Shown here piece by piece: positions 44,554 to 53,841 of a stretch of 64,000 nt of DNA (the first letter of the stretch is position 1; every line of letters begins with the position of its first letter). Source of the DNA: Bacillus sp. 2205SS5-2 (lineage in GTDB: Bacteria; Bacillota; Bacilli; Bacillales; Bacillaceae_K). A program made the translations under genes and the position numbers. The stretch is from assembly GCF_037024155.1 (NCBI RefSeq), contig NZ_JAYKTS010000012.1, forward strand, positions 1-64,000, written 5' to 3'. The notes below the pieces were generated by a model, which made no database searches, had not been told where the DNA came from, and was given only the letters and a program-made list of their open reading frames with translations.

Positions 44554-45024
44554 ATGGCTAAAAACAGGTTAGTTCAAGGAATGGTTTATGGAGCAATTAT
44601 TGGTGGAGCAATTTCGATGTTGGACCGTAATACAAGAGAAGGTGTAGTTGACGGAACTAAAAAAAGTGGAAAACAAATAAAACATTATTCAAAGAACCCA
44701 AAACAAATGAGTGACTATATGAAAGATTTATATGATAAATTCAAAACAACAGCAGATCAATTAAATGAAGATGTGAAATTTGTAAATGAGAAATTCGAAA
44801 CGTTGCGTAATGAAGTAACTCCCCAAGTGAAAGAAGTCCTAGAAGAAACGAAGAACAATCTTCAGGAGTCTCAAGAAAGTTATAAAGAAGTGTTCCAAGA
44901 CGAAGAGAAATCTCTAAATAACACGAATGAAATGGAAAATACTGATTATACTACTAGCGATAGAGTGAATCGTAATATTCCTTCAGAGTCTGGAAACAAC
45001 ATCAGAACTTATCAAAACAACTAA
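44554..45024 (+). CDS. YtxH-like general stress protein
   Basis: 156 residues. A glycine-rich N-terminal hydrophobic segment (VQGMVYGAIIGGAISML) is followed by a long charged helix and a disordered Asn/Ser-rich tail, the YtxH layout. ATG after ACGGAGGTTT. It is 17 bases upstream of the YihY-family gene, matching the yfkI-yfkH order in B. subtilis. Function is unknown. Confidence 0.78.
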   Translation: MAKNRLVQGMVYGAIIGGAISMLDRNTREGVVDGTKKSGKQIKHYSKNPKQMSDYMKDLYDKFKTTADQLNEDVKFVNEKFETLRNEVTPQVKEVLEETKNNLQESQESYKEVFQDEEKSLNNTNEMENTDYTTSDRVNRNIPSESGNNIRTYQNN

Positions 45025-45041
45025 GAGAGCAGGCATCCTAT

Positions 45042-45854
45042 ATGAGTTTTTTAAAGGAACTAGGAGAGAGTGTGAAAAATTCTGAGTTGACTGGGTTTGC
45101 AGCCCAGTTAGCTTATTTTTTCCTACTCTCTCTTTTTCCTTTGCTTATTTTTTTTGTAACACTGTTATCGTATTTGCCTTTTACTGAAGAAGATATCTTA
45201 AGTGTCATTCACGATTTCGCACCAGGTGATACGATGAATCTCATCCGATCAACTCTGAATGAAGTAATGAGTAAACGGAATACTGGGCTACTATCATTCG
45301 GTTTGCTTGCTACCATCTGGTCAGCCTCAAGGGGGTTACATGCTCTAATAAAATCACTGAACCGTGCGTATGATGTAGAAGAAGAACGTCCATTCTTCAT
45401 TCAAATAGGTGTGTCGATTTTACTAACTCTAGCTTTGATTTTTGTGTTCTTTATTGTGTTGTTACTTCCTGTTTTTGGTGAACAGATTGGCTTATACATA
45501 TCTTCAAAGCTTGGTTTTTCCAATTTATTTGCGGTTATTTGGGAAAGTATCAGGTGGGCTTTAACGCCGTTTCTCTTATTTATCATCTTTGTTGTTATAT
45601 ACTTCCTCGCTCCGAATAAAAAAATCAGTTGTACGAGCGCATTTCCAGGAGCAATATTTGCAGCAGTCGGCTGGGTAGTTGTATCGTTCGGATTTTCATA
45701 CTATGTCAGTAATTTCGGTAATTATTCAGCTACCTATGGGAGTATCGGGGGAATAATTGTCTTGATGGTTTGGTTATATTTATCAGGTATTATTATACTA
45801 ATTGGTGGAGAGGTAAATGCATTATTTCAAGCTAGAAAAGATAATAACTGTTAG
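45042..45854 (+). CDS. yfkH: YihY/UPF0761 family membrane protein
   Basis: 270 residues with six membrane spans. Family motifs are FFLLSLFPLLIFFVTL, LIKSLNRAYDVEEERPF and the Gly-rich end YGSIGGIIVLMVWLYLSG, followed by GGEVNALF. Once annotated as ribonuclease BN by mistake, the family role is unsettled. Co-transcribed with the YtxH-like gene. Confidence 0.9.
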   Translation: MSFLKELGESVKNSELTGFAAQLAYFFLLSLFPLLIFFVTLLSYLPFTEEDILSVIHDFAPGDTMNLIRSTLNEVMSKRNTGLLSFGLLATIWSASRGLHALIKSLNRAYDVEEERPFFIQIGVSILLTLALIFVFFIVLLLPVFGEQIGLYISSKLGFSNLFAVIWESIRWALTPFLLFIIFVVIYFLAPNKKISCTSAFPGAIFAAVGWVVVSFGFSYYVSNFGNYSATYGSIGGIIVLMVWLYLSGIIILIGGEVNALFQARKDNNC

Positions 45855-45929
45855 GTCAAAAAGTCGATAGTCTTCAAAAAATAAGCACATACTAGTAAAG
45901 GGGATAGTGACCAATAAGGAGGGTTTCAA

Positions 45930-46034
45930 ATGACTAAAAAAACGAAAAAAGATGGCGGTACGAAACAAAACAGTAAGCATAAGCCCAAGCACAAGACTTC
46001 AAGTTCAGCAAATGGACAAAACGGCTACCATTAG
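45930..46034 (+). CDS. Small Lys/His-rich protein (34 residues)
   Basis: ATG seven bases after AAGGAGGG. It encodes MTKKTKKDGGTKQNSKHKPK and ends SANGQNGYH. It is strongly basic and lacks hydrophobic residues, like minor small acid-soluble spore proteins or disordered nucleic-acid-binding peptides. A perfect terminator follows at once, which supports a real gene. Confidence 0.7.
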   Translation: MTKKTKKDGGTKQNSKHKPKHKTSSSANGQNGYH

Positions 46035-46063
46035 AAAAGCACCGGCATATGCCGGTGCTTTTT
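46035..46063. terminator. Bidirectional terminator
   Basis: AAAAGCACCGGCATATGCCG starts an almost perfect palindrome ending in TTTTT. It serves the small basic gene and the convergent pfeT. Confidence 0.88.
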
Positions 46064-47987
46064 AGTTTCTTAATAATCGTAACCCATTCAAAATGACAAG
46101 GATAGTGCTTCCCTCATGACCGATGACCCCAAATGGTAAGTCAATGACTTGCAGAAAGTTGGAGATAATTAACACCATAATTATTCCGATAGAAAAAATT
46201 ACGTTTTGCATCACAATTCGCTGCATTTTTTTAGAGAGGCGAATAGCTTCTGCAATTTTAGGTAAATCATTTTTCATTAACACAATATCGGCTGTTTCTA
46301 AAGCGACATCGGTTCCTTCTCCCATCGCAATCCCAACACTAGCTGTCGCTAAAGCGGGAGCATCATTAATTCCGTCACCTACCATCCCGACTGAACCATA
46401 CCGATCCATCACCTTTTTCAACTCAGCTACCTTCATTTCGGGCAAACAATCGGATATATATTCATCTACATTGGCTTCATCAGCAATTGCAATTGCTGTT
46501 TTTTCACTATCACCTGTAAGCATGATTGTGTATATACCCTCTTCTTTTAACATTTTCAAAGCTTTCTGAGTTTCTTCTCTAACAACATCCTTTAAGGCAA
46601 TGCAAGCAACAACTTGGGAATCTCTCGCTACATAAACAATGGTTTTACCTTCCGTAGCCCACGTACTACCTTCTTGTAGACTAAAGGTCTCGGCGTCCTG
46701 ATTACCAACAAATTCGGCTTTTCCGATTTTCCAATCACTTTTTTCTATTCTTGCTTTTACACCCCAACCTGAGACATCTTCTAAAGAATCAGGTTGAGAT
46801 AAATGAATGTTATGGGTCACTTTACCGTACCGAACAATCGCTTGAGCCAAAGGGTGATTAGATTGATTTTCAATGGAAGCAACGAGTTGAATGATGGTGG
46901 CCTCGTCTAAACCATCATAAACTTTAACGTTCGTCACAACGGGTTTTCCTTGAGTTAAGGTGCCAGTTTTATCAAAAGCAACGGCTTTTAAATTGCTTAA
47001 GTTCTCTAAATGTATGCCACCTTTAAAGAGAATTCCGTGACGAGCACCGTTGGAAATAGCCGAGAGAGTGGCGGGCATTATAGAAGCAACCAAAGCACAC
47101 GGTGAAGCTACAACGAGCAGCACCATCGCTCGGTAAAAAGTATCGGTCCAACTCCATCCTAAAACAAAATGAGGAAGAAACATCATAATAAACACAACGA
47201 CTAAAACGACCTTTACATATGTTCCTTCAAATCGTTCAATAAATAATTGAGAAGGAGATTTTTCACTTTGTGCCGACTGAACGAGCTCGATGATTTTTTG
47301 GAAAAGGGTTTCATTAGTTGCCTTGGTTATTTCGACTGTAATCGATCCATTTAAATTCACTGTTCCAGCAAAAACTTCATCACGATCTAGCTTCGTGACG
47401 GGAACTGCTTCGCCGGTGATGGCAGATTCGTCAATTGTCGTTTGCCCTTTGATGACTTTGCCATCAGCAGGTACACGCTCGCCAGGTTTAATTAAAATTT
47501 GATCACCAATTACTAATGTAGAAATATGAACTTTTTCTTCGCGTCCACTCTTAACAAGTAAGGCTTCCTGAGGCTGAATCTCCATAAGAGACGAGATTTC
47601 TTTTTGGCTTTTATTCATGGTGTAGGTTTCTAGTGCACCACTGACTGCGAATATAAAGATCAAAATAGCTCCTTCTGTCCAATAGCCAATAATTGCCGAA
47701 CCGACGGCTGCTAAAACCATTAGCATTTCTACATTAAGTTCTCGATCTTGAATGGAGTCTTCGATACCCTCTTTTGCTTTAAAAAAGCCACCGATGACAA
47801 AGGCTAATAAATAGAAGGTGATGGAAGCAGTAGTTGCTTCATTACGATCGAGTATCCATCCAGTGAAGATGAAAACTCCACTTAATAATGCCGTTATTAG
47901 TTCAATATGTGGCAATATTTTTTGAAATATAGTTGATGTGTTCTCTGGTTGATTATTTTGTTTCATCGAGAGCGATTGTGAGTTCAT
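46062..47987 (-). CDS. pfeT: P1B4-type Fe(II)-exporting ATPase
   Basis: 641 residues from the ATG at 47987, nine bases after GGAGG. The frame extends to 48008 but without a better site. The membrane motif is SPC (VVASPCALVAS) rather than CPC, with HEGSTILVILN in the last span, the P1B4 signature of PfeT/ZosA. The phosphorylation loop DKTGTLTQG, TGE and GDGIND are intact, and there is no N-terminal metal-binding domain. It exports Fe(II) and guards against iron and peroxide stress. A Fur/PerR-like palindrome lies about 60 bases upstream. Confidence 0.93.
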   Translation of the reverse strand: MNSQSLSMKQNNQPENTSTIFQKILPHIELITALLSGVFIFTGWILDRNEATTASITFYLLAFVIGGFFKAKEGIEDSIQDRELNVEMLMVLAAVGSAIIGYWTEGAILIFIFAVSGALETYTMNKSQKEISSLMEIQPQEALLVKSGREEKVHISTLVIGDQILIKPGERVPADGKVIKGQTTIDESAITGEAVPVTKLDRDEVFAGTVNLNGSITVEITKATNETLFQKIIELVQSAQSEKSPSQLFIERFEGTYVKVVLVVVFIMMFLPHFVLGWSWTDTFYRAMVLLVVASPCALVASIMPATLSAISNGARHGILFKGGIHLENLSNLKAVAFDKTGTLTQGKPVVTNVKVYDGLDEATIIQLVASIENQSNHPLAQAIVRYGKVTHNIHLSQPDSLEDVSGWGVKARIEKSDWKIGKAEFVGNQDAETFSLQEGSTWATEGKTIVYVARDSQVVACIALKDVVREETQKALKMLKEEGIYTIMLTGDSEKTAIAIADEANVDEYISDCLPEMKVAELKKVMDRYGSVGMVGDGINDAPALATASVGIAMGEGTDVALETADIVLMKNDLPKIAEAIRLSKKMQRIVMQNVIFSIGIIMVLIISNFLQVIDLPFGVIGHEGSTILVILNGLRLLRN

Positions 47988-48044
47988 GTTTCTGATCCTC
48001 CGTTTCAATTTGGACTATTTTTGTAAGTTGGATTTCAGCATTTT

Positions 48045-48059
48045 AGTTATTAATAATCA
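48045..48059 (-). promoter_or_regulatory. Possible PerR/Fur-like box
   Basis: On the minus strand TGATTATTAATAACT matches the 7-1-7 Fur-family box at about 10 of 14 positions. PfeT homologues are PerR- or Fur-controlled. No clear -35/-10 was found. Confidence 0.4.
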
Positions 48060-48104
48060 GATGTGATGATTTTTAAGGCTAGGGTAGCTCCTTCTGTTTA
48101 TCAT

Positions 48105-48445
48105 ATGAGTGGCTTGCGGCTCGGGGTCAAATGAATAACCCTCCAGGGATGCCGACATCACCTCCGGATTTTTCATTTGCCTGACGCCGCAGGGCAGCCA
48201 CTTCCGCTTTTCGTGTCCAGCTGCAGTGGCTAGGGACTCGGGCATTTGTCAGTCCCCTACGTGAAGCAGGCTACACTGCGTGTTCTGCCAGATGCCTGCC
48301 GTCCCTGGGCAGCCACTTCCGCTATTCGTGATCCAGCTGCAGTGGCTTGCGGCTCGGGGTCAAATGAATAACCCTCCAGTGATGCAGGCATCACCTCCGG
48401 ATTTTTCATTTGCCTGACGCCGCAGGGCAGCCACTTCCGCTTTTC
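48105..48445. repeat. GC-rich repeat cluster 3
   Basis: Three units: two of the ATGAATAACCCTCCAG type flanking one of the GAAGCAGGCTACACTGCGTG type. Each opens GTGGCTTGCGGCTCGGGGTC or similar and ends GCAGCCACTTCCGCTTTTC-like. It separates pfeT from the EamA gene. Confidence 0.82.
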
Positions 48446-48655
48446 TATTGAGAATAATATTCATCTTCATTTCTCTTCTTAAACAACGAAAGCTGCCACC
48501 TCTAGGGTGACAGCAAATTATGGAAGGTTTAAGATGTTGAATTGGTGTAAAGATTTTTATGTGGTACAGAATATTATGATTTATCTTCATCGTATCATAC
48601 AATGTATTCATTGAAAAGAAGAAGCGTTCTTATATTATTTGAAGGTGGTATATAA

Positions 48656-49597
48656 ATGAAAGTAGAAAAATTTTTCACTCACCCATTAGGGATCATTATT
48701 GCTGCTGTGGGTGCGACGTTTTTATGGGGGAGTGCTTTTCCTTTTATAAAATTGAGCTATGAATTATTACAGATTGAGTCGAATGAAATTGGTGAACAAA
48801 TGCTCTTTGCGAGTTATCGCTTTTTCTTGGCAGGCATGTTAATTTTCTTGTTTTTCACCGTAATGAAACGCAATATGAAGCTTAGACTTACTGCTTTTCG
48901 ACCTATGATTAAGCTTGGCTTTTTTCAGACATTCCTACAATACGTATTATTTTATATTGGTTTAAGTTTATCCACAGGGATTCAGGGGTCTATTATTGCG
49001 GGAACTACCTCTTTTTTTCAAATTCTTTTAGCTCACTTTATGTATAACAATGACAAAATTAATTTTCGAAAATCGATAGGATTATTGATTGGTTTTTCAG
49101 GTGTTATTTTAGTCAATATAACGAGAGGTGACTTGACGCTATCGTTAGGACTAGGCGAGTTTTTATTAATGGGCGCAATGTTGGTTGGAGCGTTCGGAAA
49201 TATTTTAGCGAGGAATGAAGCGAGACAATTTGAGGTAGGGTATTTAACCTCCTATCAAATGCTGTTTGGATCATTAGGATTGTTTCTGGTGGGATTTGTG
49301 ATGACTCAAGAAATATTTCCGTTTGTGTTTACGATGAAGAGTGCGTTTATCCTACTCTACTTGGCCTTTTTATCATCCGCTGGTTTTATTTTGTGGAATA
49401 ATGTGATGAAATACAATGCTGTGGGACAAGTATCAATGTACTTATTTTTAGTTCCCGTGTTTGGTGTTTTCTTATCATCAGTCCTGTTAGATGAAAGTGT
49501 CCATTTCTTCGTGTTAGTTGGACTACTATTAGTAACTTCAGGAATCATTATCGTAAACAAAAAAAAGCGGCAACCTAGGAATAAAATGGCTATTTGA
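48656..49597 (+). CDS. EamA/DMT-family transporter
   Basis: 313 residues with ten membrane spans and two EamA repeats. It begins near LGIIIAAVGATFLWGSAFPFIKL-type sequence and the second repeat starts GEFLLMGAMLVGAFG. ATG after GAAGGTGG. It probably exports or imports a small metabolite, but the substrate cannot be inferred. A terminator follows at 49605. Confidence 0.88.
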   Translation: MKVEKFFTHPLGIIIAAVGATFLWGSAFPFIKLSYELLQIESNEIGEQMLFASYRFFLAGMLIFLFFTVMKRNMKLRLTAFRPMIKLGFFQTFLQYVLFYIGLSLSTGIQGSIIAGTTSFFQILLAHFMYNNDKINFRKSIGLLIGFSGVILVNITRGDLTLSLGLGEFLLMGAMLVGAFGNILARNEARQFEVGYLTSYQMLFGSLGLFLVGFVMTQEIFPFVFTMKSAFILLYLAFLSSAGFILWNNVMKYNAVGQVSMYLFLVPVFGVFLSSVLLDESVHFFVLVGLLLVTSGIIIVNKKKRQPRNKMAI

Positions 49598-49604
49598 ATC
49601 TTGT

Positions 49605-49634
49605 AAAAAACGGCTTTTTATAAGCCGTTTTTTT
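49605..49634 (+). terminator. Rho-independent terminator
   Basis: AAAAAACGGCTT pairs with AAGCCGTTTTTT. It ends the EamA gene. Confidence 0.88.
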
Positions 49635-49685
49635 CTTAGGGATGGTATATTTAGTGGAAATTGGTTACTAGGTGTCAGAAGCATA

Positions 49686-49786
49686 GAAAGTCGTGCACAA
49701 ATCATCAGAAGTGGTGCGCAAAAGGGAGAAAGTCGTGCACAAATCATCAAAAGTGATGCACAAAAGGGAGGAAGTCGTGCATAAAA
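49686..49786. repeat. Tandem 42-bp repeat
   Basis: Two full units (49686-49727 and 49728-49769) and a partial third (to 49786). Each is built from two related halves: AAGTCGTGCACAAATCATCA and AAGTGGTGCGCAAAAGGGA or its variant. It lies between convergent genes. Confidence 0.85.
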
Positions 49787-49792
49787 TTATTA

Positions 49793-49817
49793 AAAAAGGT
49801 GCTAAATGCACCTTTTT
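49793..49817. terminator. Bidirectional terminator
   Basis: AAAAAGGTGC pairs with GCACCTTTTT. It ends the convergent MFS gene from the right. Confidence 0.82.
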
Positions 49818-49884
49818 CAAAATCTTAGAAAGGATATAGTTTAAATTGGTTTTGGCTAATAGCTTCATACGACTTGTAATTTTC

Positions 49885-51078
49885 TTACCGAGCTCCTGCC
49901 TCTGATTTAGCTTGGATTCTAGCTGTTTTTAAGGTGAAATAGATCAAACCAATAAATATTAAGAAGAGCATCGTACTAAGTAAATAAAAGAAACTGGATC
50001 CTGGGAAAAATTGAATGATCACACCACCAAGAATAGGACCAACCATACTTCCTATACTAAAGAAAACACCACACATAATATTTCCAGCAGGAAGCAATGA
50101 TTTTGGAAGCAAGTCAGTCATAAACGTTATTCCTAATGAGAACATAGAGCCAACGGACATTCCTGCGAAGAAAAAGGTAAGGATAAGTCCAAGGACCGAG
50201 TCACTCCAAATTCCGGCAAAGAAGAAACAAACGGCCCCGATCAATAAGATTGTTTGGAGAACAGATTGTCTACCATATTTATCACTTATAATGCCTAATG
50301 GTAGTTGAAACACAATGCTTCCAATTGCGAAAGCCGGTAAGATAATTGCAATAGCACCGATATCAACACCATTCCGAAGAGCGATGATTGGAAAATTCCC
50401 ATTCAGTGAAGCTTCTAAAAAGCCATATCCAAAGGGAGGTAATAAGGCGATCCAAGCGTATTTCCATACTTGACCAAAGCGTTGGAAAGTATGTAAAAAA
50501 GAACTGGTTTGCATTTCCGTTTCTTCTGGGTACTCATTGCGTAACGAAAACACAGACATCCATAGCAAAAAACTGATTCCAGCTGAAATAATAAATGGAA
50601 GTGCTTCGTGAACATCGACGAGCTTGGTTAACATTGGTCCAGCGGCAAAGCCGAGGCCAAAAAATAAACCATAAATAGATATGTTTCGACCTCTTGTTGC
50701 TTCAGGTGAAAAGGAGGTAATCCATGTTTGCGTAGCAAAATGGAGCATATGGTCTCCAATTCCAATTAGAAGCCGCAAAATAAACCAAAACCAAAAGGAT
50801 TTCCATACAGGAAATAAGAACAAACTGATTACCACGACAATTCCACCGATTAAAATCATCGGTTTATAACCAATCTTTCTTAGCGGTACTTCCATCAAAG
50901 GAGATGCGAATAGTATCCCGATATATAATGCCGTTGCGTGTAGTCCATTTAAGGAAGAAGAAATACCATCTTTTTCAAAAATAATTGCGATAATCGGGAG
51001 AAGCATTCCTTGTGAAAATCCTGAAACTGCCACAATCCCAACCAATATCCGAAAACGGTTTTGCAACCTTTTATTCAT
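49885..51078 (-). CDS. yfkF: MFS transporter (YfkF type)
   Basis: 397 residues, twelve membrane spans. The loop 2-3 motif is weak (LMEVPLRKIGYKPM), while the loop 8-9 motif is canonical (GIISDKYGRQ). It sits beside chaA/yfkE, yfkD and yfkAB as YfkF does in B. subtilis. Probably a proton-driven efflux pump of unknown substrate. ATG after TAGGAGCTTTT. A subfamily B repeat stands directly upstream. Confidence 0.88.
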   Translation of the reverse strand: MNKRLQNRFRILVGIVAVSGFSQGMLLPIIAIIFEKDGISSSLNGLHATALYIGILFASPLMEVPLRKIGYKPMILIGGIVVVISLFLFPVWKSFWFWFILRLLIGIGDHMLHFATQTWITSFSPEATRGRNISIYGLFFGLGFAAGPMLTKLVDVHEALPFIISAGISFLLWMSVFSLRNEYPEETEMQTSSFLHTFQRFGQVWKYAWIALLPPFGYGFLEASLNGNFPIIALRNGVDIGAIAIILPAFAIGSIVFQLPLGIISDKYGRQSVLQTILLIGAVCFFFAGIWSDSVLGLILTFFFAGMSVGSMFSLGITFMTDLLPKSLLPAGNIMCGVFFSIGSMVGPILGGVIIQFFPGSSFFYLLSTMLFLIFIGLIYFTLKTARIQAKSEAGAR

Positions 51079-51108
51079 ATTTAAAAGCTCCTATTTCAAT
51101 TTATATAA

Positions 51109-51268
51109 CTCTTTTCGTATACATTGTGGCTATCTCATCTAATATTTGATTGAATCCTCCATTTCACTGTTGATTTCCTTCAAAAATAGACGAAAAGATG
51201 CCTCGAAATAAAGCAAAATTATCGTTTATAGACTAGTTCGAGAAACAACAAACTGTGCGGAAACAGCT
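51109..51268 (-). repeat. Dispersed inverted-end repeat, subfamily B (intact)
   Basis: Reads CTCTTTTCGTATACATTGTG, ATTGAATCCTCCATTTCACT, CGAAAAGATGCCTCGAAATA, then TTATAGACTAGTTCGAGAAA and ends GTGCGGAAACAGCT. This gives the clearest B sequence with both termini. Confidence 0.82.
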
Positions 51269-51456
51269 ATATCAAGAGGCATAATTTGGCACATATAGCA
51301 ACAATCCATTCGAAAACTGCCATTAATAAAGCAGAACGGTCGGCAATATTTAAATGCCTTTATCGATGTTAACGCATTGTTCAGTAATTTGGCAACAAAG
51401 ATCAATTTCATATACAATTCTTTTTGTACATAAAAAAACGTAAGGAGTCGGTTTTA

Positions 51457-51846
51457 ATGGAATATAACATGAAAGAGGGAGGATTTACCACAAATCTACC
51501 ATTTGGAGAATTGCCTATATCTGGCGATGAAATGTATGGTTTTCGTCCCTATCAGCTACTAGTATCCTCTATTGCAGTCTGTAGCGGTGGTGTATTAAGA
51601 AATATTTTAGTGAAAAAGAGAATGGATTTTACGGATATTTCTATTCAATCGAGGGTAGATAGAAATGAAGAGAAAGCAAATCGTGTGGAAAAAATTCATC
51701 TTCATTTTATTATTACCGGCAATAATCTTGATCAATTAAAGGTAGAAAAAGCGATGGAGCTGACGAGGAAAAATTGCTCAATGGTTCAATCAGTGGTTGG
51801 AGCCATTGAAGTAGAGGAAACGTTTGAACTTATAGAAAAAAACTAA
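51457..51846 (+). CDS. OsmC family protein
   Basis: 129 residues from the ATG at 51457, eight bases after TAAGGAGTC. The earlier in-frame ATG at 51424 has no ribosome site. The conserved Cys pair is in VSSIAVCSGGVL and KNCSMVQSV. Other OsmC features are FRPYQLLV and EVEETFEL. OsmC/Ohr proteins reduce hydroperoxides through the Cys pair; this could be a YhfA-type member. Confidence 0.85.
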   Translation: MEYNMKEGGFTTNLPFGELPISGDEMYGFRPYQLLVSSIAVCSGGVLRNILVKKRMDFTDISIQSRVDRNEEKANRVEKIHLHFIITGNNLDQLKVEKAMELTRKNCSMVQSVVGAIEVEETFELIEKN

Positions 51847-51860
51847 CCTAATGAGGTTAG
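51836..51860 (-). terminator. Terminator of the GSP26-like gene
   Basis: CTAACCT pairs with AGGTTAG. On the minus strand it is followed by a run of T. It overlaps the 3' ends of both convergent genes. Confidence 0.6.
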
Positions 51861-52279
51861 TCTAAGGATAACTCTTTTGGGTCTTTCCCAGCTCCTTCAT
51901 AAAGCAAAATGGAAGATGGGACGAGCTTCAGTAATAAGTATGCTGGATCATGCGCACTTGGAATCCAGTGTTTCAGGGAGTCGTTCCAGTATTTTTCCTT
52001 TAAGTCTTGGTTCGTTTCTACTTCAGCTTTAGCAGCAATCTCTAAGTATTGATCAGATAACCCTTCCCCGCTATAGCCTAACAAAATATGAACATCGGGG
52101 TTTGTACGAAGATCTTCTACTTTATGAGCATGTTTATTGGTTGCTGTATAGAGCGTGACATCTTCATGCTGAAACATCATATACCTAGAAAAGGGTTTGT
52201 TTTCGACGATTGAAGCGAGTGTACCTATTGTCGTTTGCTCCATTATAGAGAGTATTTTTTGTTTGAGATCTTCTTGCAA
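51857..52279 (-). CDS. General stress protein 26-like, PNPOx-fold
   Basis: 140 residues. The split-barrel flavin-binding pattern is TTIGTLASIVENKPFSRYM, VTLYTATNKHAHKVEDL and VHILLGYSGEG, as in YdaG/GSP26. It probably binds FMN or a related cofactor and is stress-linked in relatives. The ATG follows a ribosome site read as AAAGGAGGAAT on the minus strand. Confidence 0.85.
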   Translation of the reverse strand: MQEDLKQKILSIMEQTTIGTLASIVENKPFSRYMMFQHEDVTLYTATNKHAHKVEDLRTNPDVHILLGYSGEGLSDQYLEIAAKAEVETNQDLKEKYWNDSLKHWIPSAHDPAYLLLKLVPSSILLYEGAGKDPKELSLD

Positions 52280-52362
52280 GGAAATTCCTCCTTTAAATAG
52301 TATCTATATTACTGTGTGTTATTTTTTGAAAAATAAACAAAAGGAAAGAGAGGAAATCGTTT

Positions 52363-53421
52363 ATGGGTAAAATATTTGGCTTGATTGTGTTAGTAGGAGT
52401 ACCTTTATCAGTGATTGGTTCATTGATGGACTGGTCTTATGTTCTTATGTTTGTTATATATTGTGTTACCATTATTGGTTTAGCCAGCTATATGGGAAGA
52501 GCGACAGAAAGTCTAGCCATTGTATCTGGACCACGAATTGGTGGATTACTGAATGCAACCTTTGGAAACGCAGTAGAATTAATTATTTCAATTTTCGCCT
52601 TAAAAGCAGGATTAATTGGAGTAGTTCTTGCCTCACTGACGGGGTCAGTTCTTGGGAATTTATTATTAGTTGCTGGACTAAGTTTCTTTGTTGGTGGATT
52701 AAAATTTAAGCGTCAAACATTTAACGTATTCGATGCCCGGCACAATTCAGGATTATTAATTTTTGCGGTCATTGTGGCATTTGTCATACCAGAAGTGTTT
52801 GCCAATTCACTAGATACAAAAAGTACCATGACCCTTAGTATAGGAATTTCCGTCATCCTCATTGCGCTATATTTAGCCGCTCTGTTCTTTAAACTAGTTA
52901 CTCATCGAGGAGTTTATCAGCATGTGGATAATTCCGGAGCGGAGCATCACGAGGAACAACCAGAGTGGAGCAAACGAAAAGCTCTGTCGATTTTAGCAAT
53001 CGCAACAGCTGCCGTTGCCTATGTTTCAGAGAATCTTGTTCATACATTTGAAGCAGTAGGAGAAAACTTTGGTTGGAGTGAGTTATTTATCGGGGTCATC
53101 ATTGTCGCGATAGTGGGGAACGCAGCTGAACACGCTTCTGCTATTGTAATGGCGTATAAAAATAAGATGGATATTGCTGTAGAAATTGCGGTGGGCTCTA
53201 CACTGCAAATCGCAATGTTTGTGGCACCTGTATTAGTGATTATTTCCTTGTTTTATGAGCAATCAATGGCGCTGGTTTTTACCTTGCCAGAATTGATTGC
53301 GATGGTCACCGCCGTCCTCCTTACAATAGCAATCTCTAATGATGGAGAAACGAATTGGTTTGAAGGATTGACCCTTTTAGCAGCGTACATTATTATGGGG
53401 ATCGGCTTTTACCTCCTTTAA
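52363..53421 (+). CDS. chaA: Calcium/cation:proton antiporter
   Basis: 352 residues, about eleven spans. It has two CaCA alpha-repeats, with GGLLNATFGNAVELIISIFAL in the first and VAIVGNAAEHASAIVMAYK in the second, each containing the metal-binding Glu. It is the YfkE/CAX family, exchanging Ca2+ for H+. ATG after GGAAAGAGAGG. The position beside yfkF and yfkD fits. Confidence 0.92.
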   Translation: MGKIFGLIVLVGVPLSVIGSLMDWSYVLMFVIYCVTIIGLASYMGRATESLAIVSGPRIGGLLNATFGNAVELIISIFALKAGLIGVVLASLTGSVLGNLLLVAGLSFFVGGLKFKRQTFNVFDARHNSGLLIFAVIVAFVIPEVFANSLDTKSTMTLSIGISVILIALYLAALFFKLVTHRGVYQHVDNSGAEHHEEQPEWSKRKALSILAIATAAVAYVSENLVHTFEAVGENFGWSELFIGVIIVAIVGNAAEHASAIVMAYKNKMDIAVEIAVGSTLQIAMFVAPVLVIISLFYEQSMALVFTLPELIAMVTAVLLTIAISNDGETNWFEGLTLLAAYIIMGIGFYLL

Positions 53422-53425
53422 AAAT

Positions 53426-53527
53426 GGTTGTTTTCGCAATTATTGTGGCTATTTGAATAGGAATAAAACCATTGAATCGTATGACTTCTTGCTTCTTTCC
53501 TAACGAGAAATTTTGGATTTCAAAACA
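53426..53527 (+). repeat. Left half of dispersed repeat, subfamily A
   Basis: Starts GGTTGTTTTCGCAATTATTG, then GACTTCTTGCTTCTTTCCTA. The right half is missing; a terminator replaces it. Confidence 0.65.
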
Positions 53528-53529
53528 AA

Positions 53530-53570
53530 AAATAACTCGGCTTGTTTTAATCACTTGAGCCGAGTTATTT
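53530..53570. terminator. Terminator of chaA
   Basis: AATAACTCGGCT pairs with AGCCGAGTTATT, followed by TTTAAT. Confidence 0.75.
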
Positions 53571-53841
53571 AATAGTGAAATGTTAGGAGACTATTCTTCA
53601 TTAATTTTGCCTTCACAAACATTTTTCCTTCATGCTTCTTCAGACACTACCCTCCTTTATTATGGGTGTAATAAGACCGGAAATCCCTCCTTTTGTAGTA
53701 ATAAACTTAGTATACAACATTAACTGAATAATGTAAATATTCTAATAACTATAAAAATAATTTTTTATTGAGGATAAATTTCTTATAAGAGGAGAAGCTA
53801 TAAGCGACTTGAAGACTTGTTTTTGAAAGGAGCTTATTAGC

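Noticed and set aside
53590-53700. Two strong AAAGGAGGG sites on the minus strand upstream of yfkD
   Set aside because: They lead only into very short frames (four to about 24 codons, the longest needing a CTG start), so I could not support a gene. Kept only as a curiosity.
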